Origin: Bacillota bacterium
GTDB lineage: Bacteria > Bacillota > UBA4882 > UBA10575
Assembly: GCA_012727425.1 (NCBI GenBank)
Contig: JAAYHQ010000018.1
Coordinates: forward strand, 1-49,602
Reading direction: 5' to 3'
DNA length: 49,602 nucleotides
Of this stretch, positions 23,743 to 32,080 are shown piece after piece; the stretch's first letter is position 1, and each line of letters opens with the position of its first letter. The notes under the pieces are model-generated. The model was not told the DNA's origin. It saw nothing but the letters and a program-made list of their open reading frames with translations, and ran no database searches. The translations under genes and the position numbers were made by a program.

Positions 23743-24777
23743 ATGAAAAGGTCAAAGGTATGGGTTTTGGCGGCAGTGCTGATTGCCGTGGTTGTGCTCA
23801 TTGGGTTTAAAGTCTTTTCGCCCAGAGGAGATCAGACCGGCGGTGGGAAGCTGGTTGTCTATTCCCCGAACTCCGAGGGCTTGATGAATGCAACGATTCC
23901 CTTGTTTGAAGAAAAGTACGGCATTGATGTGGAGGTTATTCAGGCGGGGACCGGTGAACTGATCAAGCGCATCCGGTCCGAAAAGGACCGACCCTATGCC
24001 GACGTTTTGTTCGGTGGGTCCTGGTCGCTGGTCTATGACAACCGGGACCTCTGGGAACCTTATGTTTCGAAAAACGATGTCAATGTCCTGGAGCCTTACC
24101 GCAACAAAGTTGGGTTCATTACCAGTTATGTCTTGGATGGGAGTTGTTTGATCGTCAACACTGACCTGATCGGTGATATCAAGATCGAAGGATATGCCGA
24201 TCTCTTGAATCCGAAGCTGAAAGGGAAGATCGCCACGGCGGACCCCGCCAACTCTTCGTCCGCTTTCGCGCAGCTCACCAACATGCTTCTGGCGATGGGG
24301 GGCTATGAGAGCGAGGAGGCTTGGCAGTATGTGAGGGATCTGTTTGCGAATATCGATGGTAAGATCAGTGGTAGTTCCTCTGGGGTTTATAAGAGTGTGG
24401 CCGATGGGGAAAACGTGGTCGGTCTTTCCTATGAAGACCCCTGTGCCCAACTGGTTCGGGACGGCGCCCCCGTTAAAGTAATCTACCCCAAAGAAGGTAC
24501 GGTCTATCTTCCGGCGGCGTCCGCCATCGTCAAGGGAGCTAGAAACATGGAGAACGCAAAGCTCTTTATTGATTTCATCATCAGTGAGGAAGTACAGAAC
24601 ATTTATGGTACGACGCTAACCAACCGTCCGGTCCATAAAAACGCCAAGACAAGCGCTTTTATGATCCCCATGTCTGAGATCTATCTTATTGAAGAGGATA
24701 TCCCCTACGTGAGTACGCATAAACAGGAGATTGTCGACCGTTTCATGGAGATTTACACCAGCCTCCAGAGTAAATAG
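23743..24777 (+). CDS. ABC importer solute-binding protein (family 1, FbpA/AfuA-like)
   Basis: Extracytoplasmic binding protein of 344 residues for the ABC importer encoded just downstream. ATG 23743 follows AAAGGAGGAAGC. The N-terminus (KRSKVWVLAAVLIAVVVLIG) is a hydrophobic signal or anchor without a lipobox Cys, unusual for a monoderm Firmicute binding protein. The mature part shows the family-1 pattern of iron, thiamine, phosphonate and phosphoglycerate receptors: VVYSPNSEGLM, FEEKYGIDVEVIQAGTGEL, ADVLFGG, LLNPKLKGKIA and SGSSSGVYKSVADGE. The paired Tyr typical of ferric-binding FbpA is not evident, so an organic substrate is as likely as iron. A gap of 281 nt without recognisable signals separates it from the ATPase gene. 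Confidence 0.88.
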   Translation: MKRSKVWVLAAVLIAVVVLIGFKVFSPRGDQTGGGKLVVYSPNSEGLMNATIPLFEEKYGIDVEVIQAGTGELIKRIRSEKDRPYADVLFGGSWSLVYDNRDLWEPYVSKNDVNVLEPYRNKVGFITSYVLDGSCLIVNTDLIGDIKIEGYADLLNPKLKGKIATADPANSSSAFAQLTNMLLAMGGYESEEAWQYVRDLFANIDGKISGSSSGVYKSVADGENVVGLSYEDPCAQLVRDGAPVKVIYPKEGTVYLPAASAIVKGARNMENAKLFIDFIISEEVQNIYGTTLTNRPVHKNAKTSAFMIPMSEIYLIEEDIPYVSTHKQEIVDRFMEIYTSLQSK

Positions 24778-25058
24778 AAATAGCTGCGTCGGCCGGCGGC
24801 CGCGAAAAGCGCGCCAGTTGTTTAGTGCTTAGGGATGTTTAGCGGATATGATTACGAATCCTGGCGTGTACTAACGGTCGCTGCTGTGAACATCGACATT
24901 ATCAAACATCGCCCACCTGGCTTTGGGATTTATCATTTCTTCTGCACGGGAGTTGGCCAGTGTGGGCGCATGCCTTAAAATCGGTGCAGGGATTGATCAT
25001 AAAAGCACAGCTGGATGCGTCAACCGCGTCACAAAAAAGTGGGTTGTGGGGGTAGAAA
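24778..25058. other. Intergenic stretch inside the ABC importer cluster, no feature found
   Basis: About 280 nt between the binding-protein and ATPase genes. It contains a G+C-rich GGCCGGCGGCCG palindrome near 24790 but no T-run after it, no convincing promoter and no credible ORF. Confidence 0.5.
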
Positions 25059-26144
25059 ATGAGTAAGATCCTGATTCGCCACGCGGTAAAAAAATATGGG
25101 GACCACACGGTGATCCCCGACTTGAGTCTGGAGATAAAAGACGGCGAACTCTTTACGCTTTTGGGTCCTTCCGGGTGTGGAAAGACCACCCTTTTGCGCA
25201 TGATCGCCGGTTTCAATTCCATCGAGGGCGGTGATATTTACTTCAACGACATGCGCATCAACGATCTGGATCCGAGTAAGCGGAATATTGGCATGGTCTT
25301 CCAAAACTATGCCATCTTTCCTCATATGACGGTCTACGATAACGTTGCTTTTGGGCTCAAGAACCGCAAATTGGAACCAGAGCGGGTACAGGCGTTGACC
25401 AAACATTACCTGGAGCTGATGCAAATTTCGGAATACGCCGCCAGGATGCCCAACCAGCTTTCCGGTGGTCAGCAACAGCGGATCGCTTTGGCGCGCGCCC
25501 TTGTCATCTCACCGGACGTTTTACTGATGGACGAACCCCTTTCCAACCTCGACGCTAAGCTCCGCTTGGAGATGCGCAGTGTGATCCGGCGCATCCAAAA
25601 GGAGCTCGGTATTACCACCGTTTATGTGACCCATGATCAGGAAGAGGCCATGGCGATCAGCGATACCATTGCGGTGATGAAAGAGGGCGTGATCCAACAG
25701 GTGGGAACGGCGAAGGAAATTTACCAGCGGCCGAAAAATTTGTTTGTGGCTAGTTTTATCGGGCGGACGAATATATTACCGGCGCGTGTCGAACAGAACG
25801 CGCTGCTTTTCCCCGGCGGTTACCGGGTTGAGCTGGAGCAGCGGTTACCGGTGGAGAACCAGAAGGTGCAGTGTTCGGTCCGGCCTGAAGAATTTGTCAT
25901 TTGCCAGCATGGGGAGGAAGGGATTTTCGGGGTTGTCCGGGAATATGCCTATCTTGGCCCGAATACGCACTACACCGTAGAAACGATGGATGGCATCACG
26001 GTGGAGATTATTGAGGAATCATCACTGGAAGACGAACTTCAGCCCGGACAGAAGGTGCTGCTTCAGGTGAAAAAGGGAAAAATTAACATCTTTGACCAAA
26101 CCGGTTGCCGTAACCTGGTAAGGAGTGAAGCGCATGAAAGCTAA
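25059..26144 (+). CDS. ABC importer ATP-binding protein (FbpC/PotA-like)
   Basis: Cytoplasmic ATPase of 361 residues that powers the importer. Walker A GPSGCGKTTLLR, Q-loop in MVFQNYAIFPHMTVYDN, signature LSGGQQQRIALARAL, Walker B VLLMDEPLSNLDAKLR and the switch His in VTHDQEEAMAI are all intact. The C-terminal 110 residues are a TOBE regulatory domain (FIGRTNILPARV, CSVRPEEFVI), as in CUT1/iron/polyamine-type ATPases. The start is ATG 25059 behind a weak GTGGGGGTAG site. The stop overlaps the start of the permease gene, so these two are co-translated. Confidence 0.94.
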   Translation: MSKILIRHAVKKYGDHTVIPDLSLEIKDGELFTLLGPSGCGKTTLLRMIAGFNSIEGGDIYFNDMRINDLDPSKRNIGMVFQNYAIFPHMTVYDNVAFGLKNRKLEPERVQALTKHYLELMQISEYAARMPNQLSGGQQQRIALARALVISPDVLLMDEPLSNLDAKLRLEMRSVIRRIQKELGITTVYVTHDQEEAMAISDTIAVMKEGVIQQVGTAKEIYQRPKNLFVASFIGRTNILPARVEQNALLFPGGYRVELEQRLPVENQKVQCSVRPEEFVICQHGEEGIFGVVREYAYLGPNTHYTVETMDGITVEIIEESSLEDELQPGQKVLLQVKKGKINIFDQTGCRNLVRSEAHES

Positions 26145-27789
26145 CCGGAAATTTACCCTGGATATCTGGGGGATCATTACTCTGGGGGTCATCAGCGTTT
26201 ATCTACTGTTTTTGCTTTACCCCATGGCCCACCTGCTGCTCCAAGCAGTCTACGATCCGCAAACCAGACAGCTTTCCATGGCCAATTTCATCAAGTTCTT
26301 TTCCAAGAGCTATTACTTGAACACCTTGCTGAATAGTTTTAAGGTTTCTCTGATGACCACTTTTCTTTCCATCCTCCTCGGGACACCGCTGGCCTATCTT
26401 TTTTCCGCCTATCGGATCCGCGGGAAGTCAGTTTTGAATGTCCTTATTGTCATCGCGTCCATGTCCGCCCCGTTTATTGGTGCCTACTCCTGGATTTTGC
26501 TTCTGGGGCGCAGTGGGGTGATCACTGTCTTTTTCCGGAAACTCGGAATTAACCTGCCCGATATTTATGGTTTTGGCGGGATTGTGCTTGTCATGTCTTT
26601 GCAACTTTTTCCGCTGGTCTTTCTGTATGTGCGGGGCGCCTTGGCCAACATCGATAACTCCCTGCTGGAAGCAGCTAATAATCTGGGCTGTTCCGGACTG
26701 AAATGTTTTTTTAAAATAGTGGTTCCGCTGATCATGCCTACGCTGCTGGCCGCGGGTTTACTCGTTTTCATGCGGGCCTTTGCGGATTTTGGGACCCCGA
26801 TGTTGATAGGTGAGGGCTACCGCACCTTTCCAGTGGTTCTGTATACGGAGTTTGTTAATGAAGTAAAAGGGAACGACGGTTTTGCCGCCGCGATTGCGGT
26901 CCTTGCCATTATCATAACGACCATTGTTTTTCTGGTGCAAAAATATATCGCCAACAAACATTCCTTTGAAATAAGTGCCCTCCACCCCATGGTGGAGAAG
27001 GAACCAAAAAAGACTTGGAAAGTCTTCCTTCATTTCTATTCCTACCTGATTGTGGCCATCGCGATTCTACCGCAGGTCTACGTCACCTATACATCATTTA
27101 AAAACACTTCGGGGAAAATTTTTGTTCCCGGCTATTCTTTGCGCAGTTACGAAACGGCCTTCGCCAAACTGGGGGCGAGTATCCAGAATACCATTATCAT
27201 CCCCTTGCTGGCCCTGGTTATGGTCGTTCTCCTGGCGGTCCTCATTGCCTATCTCGCCGTACGGCGCCGGAATGCTCTGACCAACACCGTCGATCTGCTA
27301 TCGATGATTCCTTACATCGTGCCGGGCACGGTCCTAGGCATTGCCCTCTTAACGAGCTTTAACCAGAGACCGATAATGCTCAGCGGAACAATGCTGATTA
27401 TGGTGATCGCCCTGGTGATTCGCCGGCTGCCCTATACCATCCGTTCTTCGGTGGCGATTTTGCTGCAAATCCCGCTGAGCATTGAAGAAGCGGCGATTTC
27501 CTTGGGCGCTTCCAAGTTGAAAACCTTTTTTCAAGTGACCGTTCCGATGATGGCCGCCGGAATTATCTCCGGTGCGATCTTGAGCTGGATCACGATGATC
27601 AGTGAGCTTTCGACCGCTATCATCCTCTACACCGGCCGGACCAAAACATTGACGGTTGCCGTATTTACCGAAGTTTTACGGGGTAATTATGGTGTGGCGG
27701 CAGCGCTCTCCTCCATTCTGACGGTGCTCACCGTGCTTTCCTTGCTCGCCTTTAATAAAATAAACAAGGGCCGGGAAATCAGCTTGTAG
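26134..27789 (+). CDS. ABC importer permease, two fused permease domains (FbpB-like)
   Basis: Membrane channel of the importer, 551 residues with about twelve helices in two binding-protein-dependent transport domains. Each half carries an EAA-type coupling loop that contacts the ATPase: LLEAANNLGCSGLKCFFKIVVP (trimmed here to its core EAANNLGCSGLKCF) and EEAAISLGASKLKTFFQV. This fused arrangement is characteristic of FbpB and related ferric, thiamine or phosphonate permeases. ATG 26134 lies 8 nt after AAGGAG, within the end of the ATPase gene, and is preferred to GTG 26125. A strong terminator ends the cluster at 27836. Confidence 0.92.
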   Translation: MKANRKFTLDIWGIITLGVISVYLLFLLYPMAHLLLQAVYDPQTRQLSMANFIKFFSKSYYLNTLLNSFKVSLMTTFLSILLGTPLAYLFSAYRIRGKSVLNVLIVIASMSAPFIGAYSWILLLGRSGVITVFFRKLGINLPDIYGFGGIVLVMSLQLFPLVFLYVRGALANIDNSLLEAANNLGCSGLKCFFKIVVPLIMPTLLAAGLLVFMRAFADFGTPMLIGEGYRTFPVVLYTEFVNEVKGNDGFAAAIAVLAIIITTIVFLVQKYIANKHSFEISALHPMVEKEPKKTWKVFLHFYSYLIVAIAILPQVYVTYTSFKNTSGKIFVPGYSLRSYETAFAKLGASIQNTIIIPLLALVMVVLLAVLIAYLAVRRRNALTNTVDLLSMIPYIVPGTVLGIALLTSFNQRPIMLSGTMLIMVIALVIRRLPYTIRSSVAILLQIPLSIEEAAISLGASKLKTFFQVTVPMMAAGIISGAILSWITMISELSTAIILYTGRTKTLTVAVFTEVLRGNYGVAAALSSILTVLTVLSLLAFNKINKGREISL

Positions 27790-27835
27790 GAGAAGATCTG
27801 CCTTAGGAACGCACCAGTTCAATTCAGAAATATTA

Positions 27836-27866
27836 GAAACCACCCACCAAGCGGGTGGTTTCTTTG
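27836..27866. terminator. Terminator between the ABC importer and chemoreceptor genes
   Basis: Perfect 10-bp stem (GAAACCACCC / GGGTGGTTTC) with a 7-nt loop and TTT on the plus side. It lies between convergent genes and may work in both directions. Confidence 0.85.
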
Positions 27867-27893
27867 CTAAGGCAAACCTTTTGGCTTGTTTCG

Positions 27894-29157
27894 CTAAACT
27901 TGAAAACGGCTGACTTTTTCTTTCAGTTCCTCCGCTTTGTACTTCAGCGTCTGGCTGGTGGCGTTGATCTCTTCCACCATGGCGGCGTTCTGCTGTGTAA
28001 CTTCGTTCAGTTGGTTAATGGAAGATTGGATCTCTCTAGAGGCGAGGGTTTGTTTCCGGATGGAATTGGCCACTTCCAGAATTACAGCCGATGTTTTTTT
28101 AGCGTTTTCGACGATTTGCTGTAATGCTCTGACGGAATGCTCCATAAATTCATTACCAACCCCCACCCGGTTAACACTTTCGTTGATGAGACCTTCAATT
28201 TCTTTGGCGGCTTCGGCGGATTTTCCGGCCAAATTGCGGACCTCGGCGGCGACCACCGCAAAGCCCCGGCCATGCTCCCCGGCACGGGCGGCTTCCACCG
28301 CGGCATTTAAGGCCAGTAAGTTGGTTTGGAAAGCAATATCGTTAACCACCTGAATAATCTCGGCGATTTTACTGCTGCTGTCGGAGATTTTCTGCATGGC
28401 TGCGCGGGTTTGGGAGAGCGCTTTATCCCCTTCCGCCACCGCGTCTAAAGTAGTTTGGACTATTGTTTCTGCTTGTTCCGCATTTTCCAAGGCCGATGTG
28501 TTCGCCGTGTGGATCTCCCCAATGGTGGTGGTGATCTCTTCCAAAGTTGCGGCCTGTTCCTGTGTGCGCTGGGAGAGATCGTCATTGCCCCGGGCAATCT
28601 CTTCCGTACCGTTTTGCACCGATTCGGAAGCCGAAAGAATACTTTCGATAATCTCCTTAAGCTCAGCGATCATATGGTTAAAACTGCCGGAGAGCCGTCC
28701 AAGTTCATCCCGTCTATTAACCGCGGTTTGGACCCTCAGATTTCCCTGGGCGGACTGGAGAAAGCAGTTCTCAAGGGCCATGATGGGTTTGGTGATGCGG
28801 ACCGAGACGACGACACCGATTAAAGTAGCGGCTATGGCCACTAAGCAAGCGACCAGTGCGATGTATCCACCCATTTGGCGGACGGGGGCGGTGATATCCT
28901 TTACATCTCCGGTCACGACCAAAAGCCAATTCGTCTCCGGGATCAGTCCGTAGGAGGCAAGTTTAACCAGGCCTTGATACAGGTAGTCTTCCACTGCGGT
29001 CTGAACCTGTTCGCCTGCTTGGAGGCGGGTGATCACTTGGTTAATGGTCTCATTTTCTACCGGCTGGCCGATCTTGTCTGAATCCGGGTGGTAGAGCATA
29101 GTCCGGTTGGAATCGACCAAATAAGCGTAACTGGCCCCCGGGCTCGAGACAAAAAAA
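27894..29157 (-). pseudogene. Methyl-accepting chemotaxis protein lacking its N-terminus
   Basis: About 420 codons of a chemoreceptor. Present are the end of the extracytoplasmic dCache domain ([20 protein letters not shown]), one membrane helix ([20 protein letters not shown]), a HAMP domain ([13 protein letters not shown] onward), and the complete signalling hairpin with the conserved tip [21 protein letters not shown] (core [15 protein letters not shown]) and methylation helices. Missing are the start codon, the first membrane helix and about half of the sensor domain. In-frame sequence runs into a stop just beyond 29157, where the reading frame of a divergent ABC ATPase fragment begins. 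An internal TTG (29120) has no ribosome site. Without the first helix the ligand-binding part could not be exported, so I call it non-functional as a receptor. Confidence 0.8.
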
Positions 29158-29634
29158 CGGATCGCTTATTTATCGGAGGTAAACACCTTTTATAACTGGA
29201 TGACCGTTGACGGACTTCTTAAATTCGTAAAATCCTTCCATCCGGATTTGGATCTGGAAAAGGCGGCCGCGCTCAAGTCCTTTATGAATCTCAAGGGTGA
29301 GACCAAGATTGGGGCTTTGTCCAAGGGGCAGCAAGCCAGGCTTAAGTTAATCGTCGGTCTGGCGCGTCAGGCCGACTTTATGCTCCTGGATGAACCGTTG
29401 GCGGGAATCGATCCGCCCTCCCGGGCCAAGATTCTCCATGCTCTTGTCGGTGAATTCCGGCAGGAAGGACAGACGGTTGTTATTTCAACCCATGAAGTCA
29501 AGGAGGCCGAACCCATCTTTGATCATGTGGTCTTTTTGCACCAAGGCCGCGTTGTATTGGAAGGCGATGCCGAGACGCTGCGGGCGGAGACCGGCCGTTC
29601 GATGGAGGAACTCTTTGGGGAGGTGTCGGTATGA
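29149..29634 (+). pseudogene. ABC transporter ATPase lacking its N-terminal Walker A part
   Basis: C-terminal two thirds of an ABC ATPase of the YtrB/EcsA-like export group. In-frame sequence starts near 29149 ([13 protein letters not shown], the segment before the Q-loop region) and includes a helical domain (TVDGLLKFVKSFHPDLD), signature LSKGQQARLKL, Walker B FMLLDEPLAGID and switch ISTHEVKEAE. The first 60 or so residues, with the Walker A P-loop, are missing. An ATG at 29200 could start a peptide of 144 residues, but it could not bind ATP normally. Its stop overlaps the start of the permease gene (ATGA at 29631), preserving the original operon order. Confidence 0.8.
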
Positions 29635-30392
29635 AGTTGTTTTGTCGGTTATACCGGAAAGAGCTAAACGGGTCACGCCATATATTTCTAACCCTTCTCG
29701 GTCTCATTATGGGGATCGATGTCTTTCTAATCACCCGGATCAGTTCTTGGGGTTATTGGCGGGCTTTGCAGGTTACTTTTCTTCCCCACGCCTTTCTTGT
29801 TTTTTGGGCGCTGTTTCGAGCTTTTGCCATTACGCGGGAGGAATGGAAAGAAGGAACTGCCCCATTCCTTCGGTCTTTGCCGATTAGTGGTTGGGGGATC
29901 GTCGGGGCCAAACTGCTGGCGGTTTTCACGGAATGGTTCACCCTAAGCCTCGCCACGGTCACCTTTTCCGGGTTGTTCTATGCTGCCGCGCCGTTGTGGG
30001 GAGAAAACTGGCTGGGCCTGACGGATCTGCTTTTTTCCGGAAGAGCGGTTAGATTTATGGTTTTCTCTGGAATCAATCTTTCTCTGGGGATAATGCTTGG
30101 CGGGATTATATTCCAATTAGCCTATTTACTGGGCAGAACGGTTAACCGTTTTCATGGCCTGGTCAGCGTCGCCTCCACTGTCCTGTTGATTTATATTACG
30201 ACTAAAGGCAGTGAGTTTTTAAGCCAGTTGTTTTCGGATTTTTTGGGCATAACTTTGGAGAGCCGGGTGTTTTCACCGAACGAGGACTTGGTGCTGTCTT
30301 ATTCCCTGGTCAGTATGGTCGTTTTGCTTATTGAATTTGCCCTCTTGTTTTTTATAACGGGGTGGGTGATGGAGAAGAAGGCGGAATCTTGA
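29631..30392 (+). CDS. ABC-2 type transporter permease
   Basis: A 253-residue protein with about six helices, typical of the permease of small two-component ABC exporters: a short basic N-terminus (LYRKELNGSRH), then helices near 18-35, 50-68, 95-118, 140-165, 175-195 and 225-245. A hydrophilic loop (ITREEWKEGTAPFLRSLPIS) matches the conserved cytoplasmic coupling segment of ABC-2 permeases. It starts within the stop of the truncated ATPase, so its natural partner has lost its nucleotide-binding site. The gene itself is intact. Substrate unknown. Confidence 0.8.
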   Translation: MKLFCRLYRKELNGSRHIFLTLLGLIMGIDVFLITRISSWGYWRALQVTFLPHAFLVFWALFRAFAITREEWKEGTAPFLRSLPISGWGIVGAKLLAVFTEWFTLSLATVTFSGLFYAAAPLWGENWLGLTDLLFSGRAVRFMVFSGINLSLGIMLGGIIFQLAYLLGRTVNRFHGLVSVASTVLLIYITTKGSEFLSQLFSDFLGITLESRVFSPNEDLVLSYSLVSMVVLLIEFALLFFITGWVMEKKAES

Positions 30393-30471
30393 ATTAGTGG
30401 ATAATTTTGCTTTGGGCCTGGAGGTGGACGAACACCATATCTTTCGGTCTCGCCTATAATGACTATAAGGT

Positions 30472-31356
30472 ATGAGTGTGGAGGTGAGACCGATTAAGGA
30501 TCAGACTGCTTTTATTACCGAGTCGTTAAGGCAAAACCGGTTTTGGACGCAGATTATGTCGGAACATGCCCTCTTTATCCGTGAAGGCTTGCCCTGTACG
30601 GAAACGACGTTGATCGATGAAGCGCGGCAACTGGAGGGGATATTTGCCAATTTGAAAGCCCGTGCCGACCAGACCCCAAATGACCGGGCGGCGGTCTGCG
30701 CTTTAAATGAGGAAGTGATCAAGGCTTTAGACCGGATTATTGCCTTCAAAACCCATGTCTTAAAGCGCATGATCACCTGTCGTCTTGGAGGTTTTAACTT
30801 TCCGTTATTAATTGACCACATCCGCCGGGAGGCGATCCGTTTTCGGGTCAACTTACTGAAGCTGAACAATAACATCCAGACCCCGGTGGCCGAATTGGCG
30901 CTGGAAGAGGAGATCTTTTGGCTCAGGATCATGGGGGATCACGCCCGGTTTATTGCCCATTTGTTAGACCCTTCGGAACGGCCGTTGGTCCAAAGGGCAA
31001 CCCAATTCGGCAGGAATTTCGAAACCCTGCGTTTACAAGGGGAAGATTTACAATCAATGCTGGTTCCCAGGGATTATGAAAATCACCTCTTGCCGGCCGC
31101 GATGATGGGTGAGCCGTTACCTCCGGGCTTCGGTAACCTTAAGGGGCCGTTTGTCATTCCCAGACTGCAAAGGTTCAATGGGGAAGTAATCGAGGCCACC
31201 ATGGGGATTAGGGATTTCAAGGCGGTTGCCCTGCAGTTGGTTGAAACCTGCACCGTGCTTAGTGTTATTTCGCCCTTATTGGCCAGCCACGTCCTGCGGG
31301 AAGCGGAGATGGCCTTGGCGGATCTGGGAAGAATAGAACAGGAATTGAATAAATAA
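30472..31356 (+). CDS. DUF2935 domain protein
   Basis: A 294-residue cytoplasmic protein of the DUF2935 family, made of two similar helical-bundle halves. The first half has FWTQIMSEHALFIREGL and the second FWLRIMGDHARFIAHLL, both with the conserved His, and other His/Glu pairs occur in the helices FKTHVLKRM, DHIRREAIRF and SHVLREAEMAL. This spacing resembles ferritin-like metal-binding bundles, so a di-metal site is plausible. Family function is not established to my knowledge; it is common in Bacilli and Clostridia. A TATAAT (30451-30456) lies just upstream. The start at 30472 lacks an optimal ribosome site; internal GTG codons at 30478 and 30484 are alternatives. A strong hairpin follows the stop. 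Confidence 0.8.
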   Translation: MSVEVRPIKDQTAFITESLRQNRFWTQIMSEHALFIREGLPCTETTLIDEARQLEGIFANLKARADQTPNDRAAVCALNEEVIKALDRIIAFKTHVLKRMITCRLGGFNFPLLIDHIRREAIRFRVNLLKLNNNIQTPVAELALEEEIFWLRIMGDHARFIAHLLDPSERPLVQRATQFGRNFETLRLQGEDLQSMLVPRDYENHLLPAAMMGEPLPPGFGNLKGPFVIPRLQRFNGEVIEATMGIRDFKAVALQLVETCTVLSVISPLLASHVLREAEMALADLGRIEQELNK

Positions 31357-31363
31357 CAATACA

Positions 31364-31404
31364 GCATAAAAGCCCGGCTGGCGTGTCCAGTCGGGCCTTT
31401 ATGC
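31364..31404. terminator. Bidirectional terminator between DUF2935 and P-II-like genes
   Basis: An 18-bp stem with two mismatches (GCATAAAAGCCCGGCTGG against CCAGTCGGGCCTTTATGC) and a 5-nt loop between convergent genes. A- and T-rich flanks allow termination on both strands. Confidence 0.8.
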
Positions 31405-31411
31405 ATAGCTT

Positions 31412-32080
31412 TTAATACAAACCATAAGTCTGCTCCACATTGAGAATAAACATGATTCCCTTTCCGGGCTCCTCGATCTGTAGTTCTTCTCTGATTTTTG
31501 AGACGATGGCGTCAGTAATCTCGGCCCGGGCAAGTACCATTACGATTTCTTTCTCCGGTTCAATGGGCATCGCAAATAGCTTCTTTGTTTCGTGGATTCC
31601 TGAGCCGCGGGCATTGATGACGGTCGCCCCCCGCGCGCCGGCAAGTTTAGCCGCGTCAACGACTTCTTCCGCTTTACCGCGGTCCACAACCACAAATATC
31701 GCATTATACATCGGTTCAATCACACCTCTTCTTTCCTTTGGTTGATCCGGCGCTTCCGGATGATGGATGCCGACCTGGCCTTTGACCGGAATTGTAAAGG
31801 CGATTCCATGATGCGGTTTATATAAAGCCAACTGCTTGTTTAGTGCTTCCAGTGCCCGATCTGCTAAAGACGGCATCGTGATGCTCAACACTATTTCTTT
31901 ACGAATATCATTTAAATCCAATATTTCCAACAGATGGTTTTTAACGGTGCCTTTGCCTAAAAAAATGGTGCCCCCGGTGATCCCTTGTTGTTTGAGGACA
32001 TTCATTACTTTGTTGCTGACGCCGAAATTCACTACCGCGCAAAGCAATATCCATTCTTCGTTTCCGGAGTAATTATCCAT
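31412..32080 (-). CDS. Duplicated P-II-like regulatory protein, partner of DUF1538
   Basis: A 222-residue protein made of two ferredoxin-like halves related to GlnB/P-II. The N-half (residues about 8-100) begins WILLCAVVNFGVSNKVMNVL; the C-half (about 125-222) begins MYNAIFVVVDRGKAEEVVDA and has the better P-II features, GARGATVINARGSG as base of the T-loop and IVMVLARAEITDAIVSKI. P-II proteins bind ATP/ADP or related effectors and gate transporters. Here the gene overlaps the end of the DUF1538 membrane-protein gene by 8 nt, so regulation of that protein is the obvious inference. ATG 32080 follows AAGGTGG. It is the last gene of the two-gene operon, followed by a terminator. Confidence 0.85.
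   Translation of the reverse strand: MDNYSGNEEWILLCAVVNFGVSNKVMNVLKQQGITGGTIFLGKGTVKNHLLEILDLNDIRKEIVLSITMPSLADRALEALNKQLALYKPHHGIAFTIPVKGQVGIHHPEAPDQPKERRGVIEPMYNAIFVVVDRGKAEEVVDAAKLAGARGATVINARGSGIHETKKLFAMPIEPEKEIVMVLARAEITDAIVSKIREELQIEEPGKGIMFILNVEQTYGLY

Noticed and set aside
29200-29634. Intact 144-residue ABC protein starting at ATG 29200
   Set aside because: In-frame homology extends upstream of the ATG to the junction, and the Walker A domain is missing, so this is a fragment rather than a complete gene.
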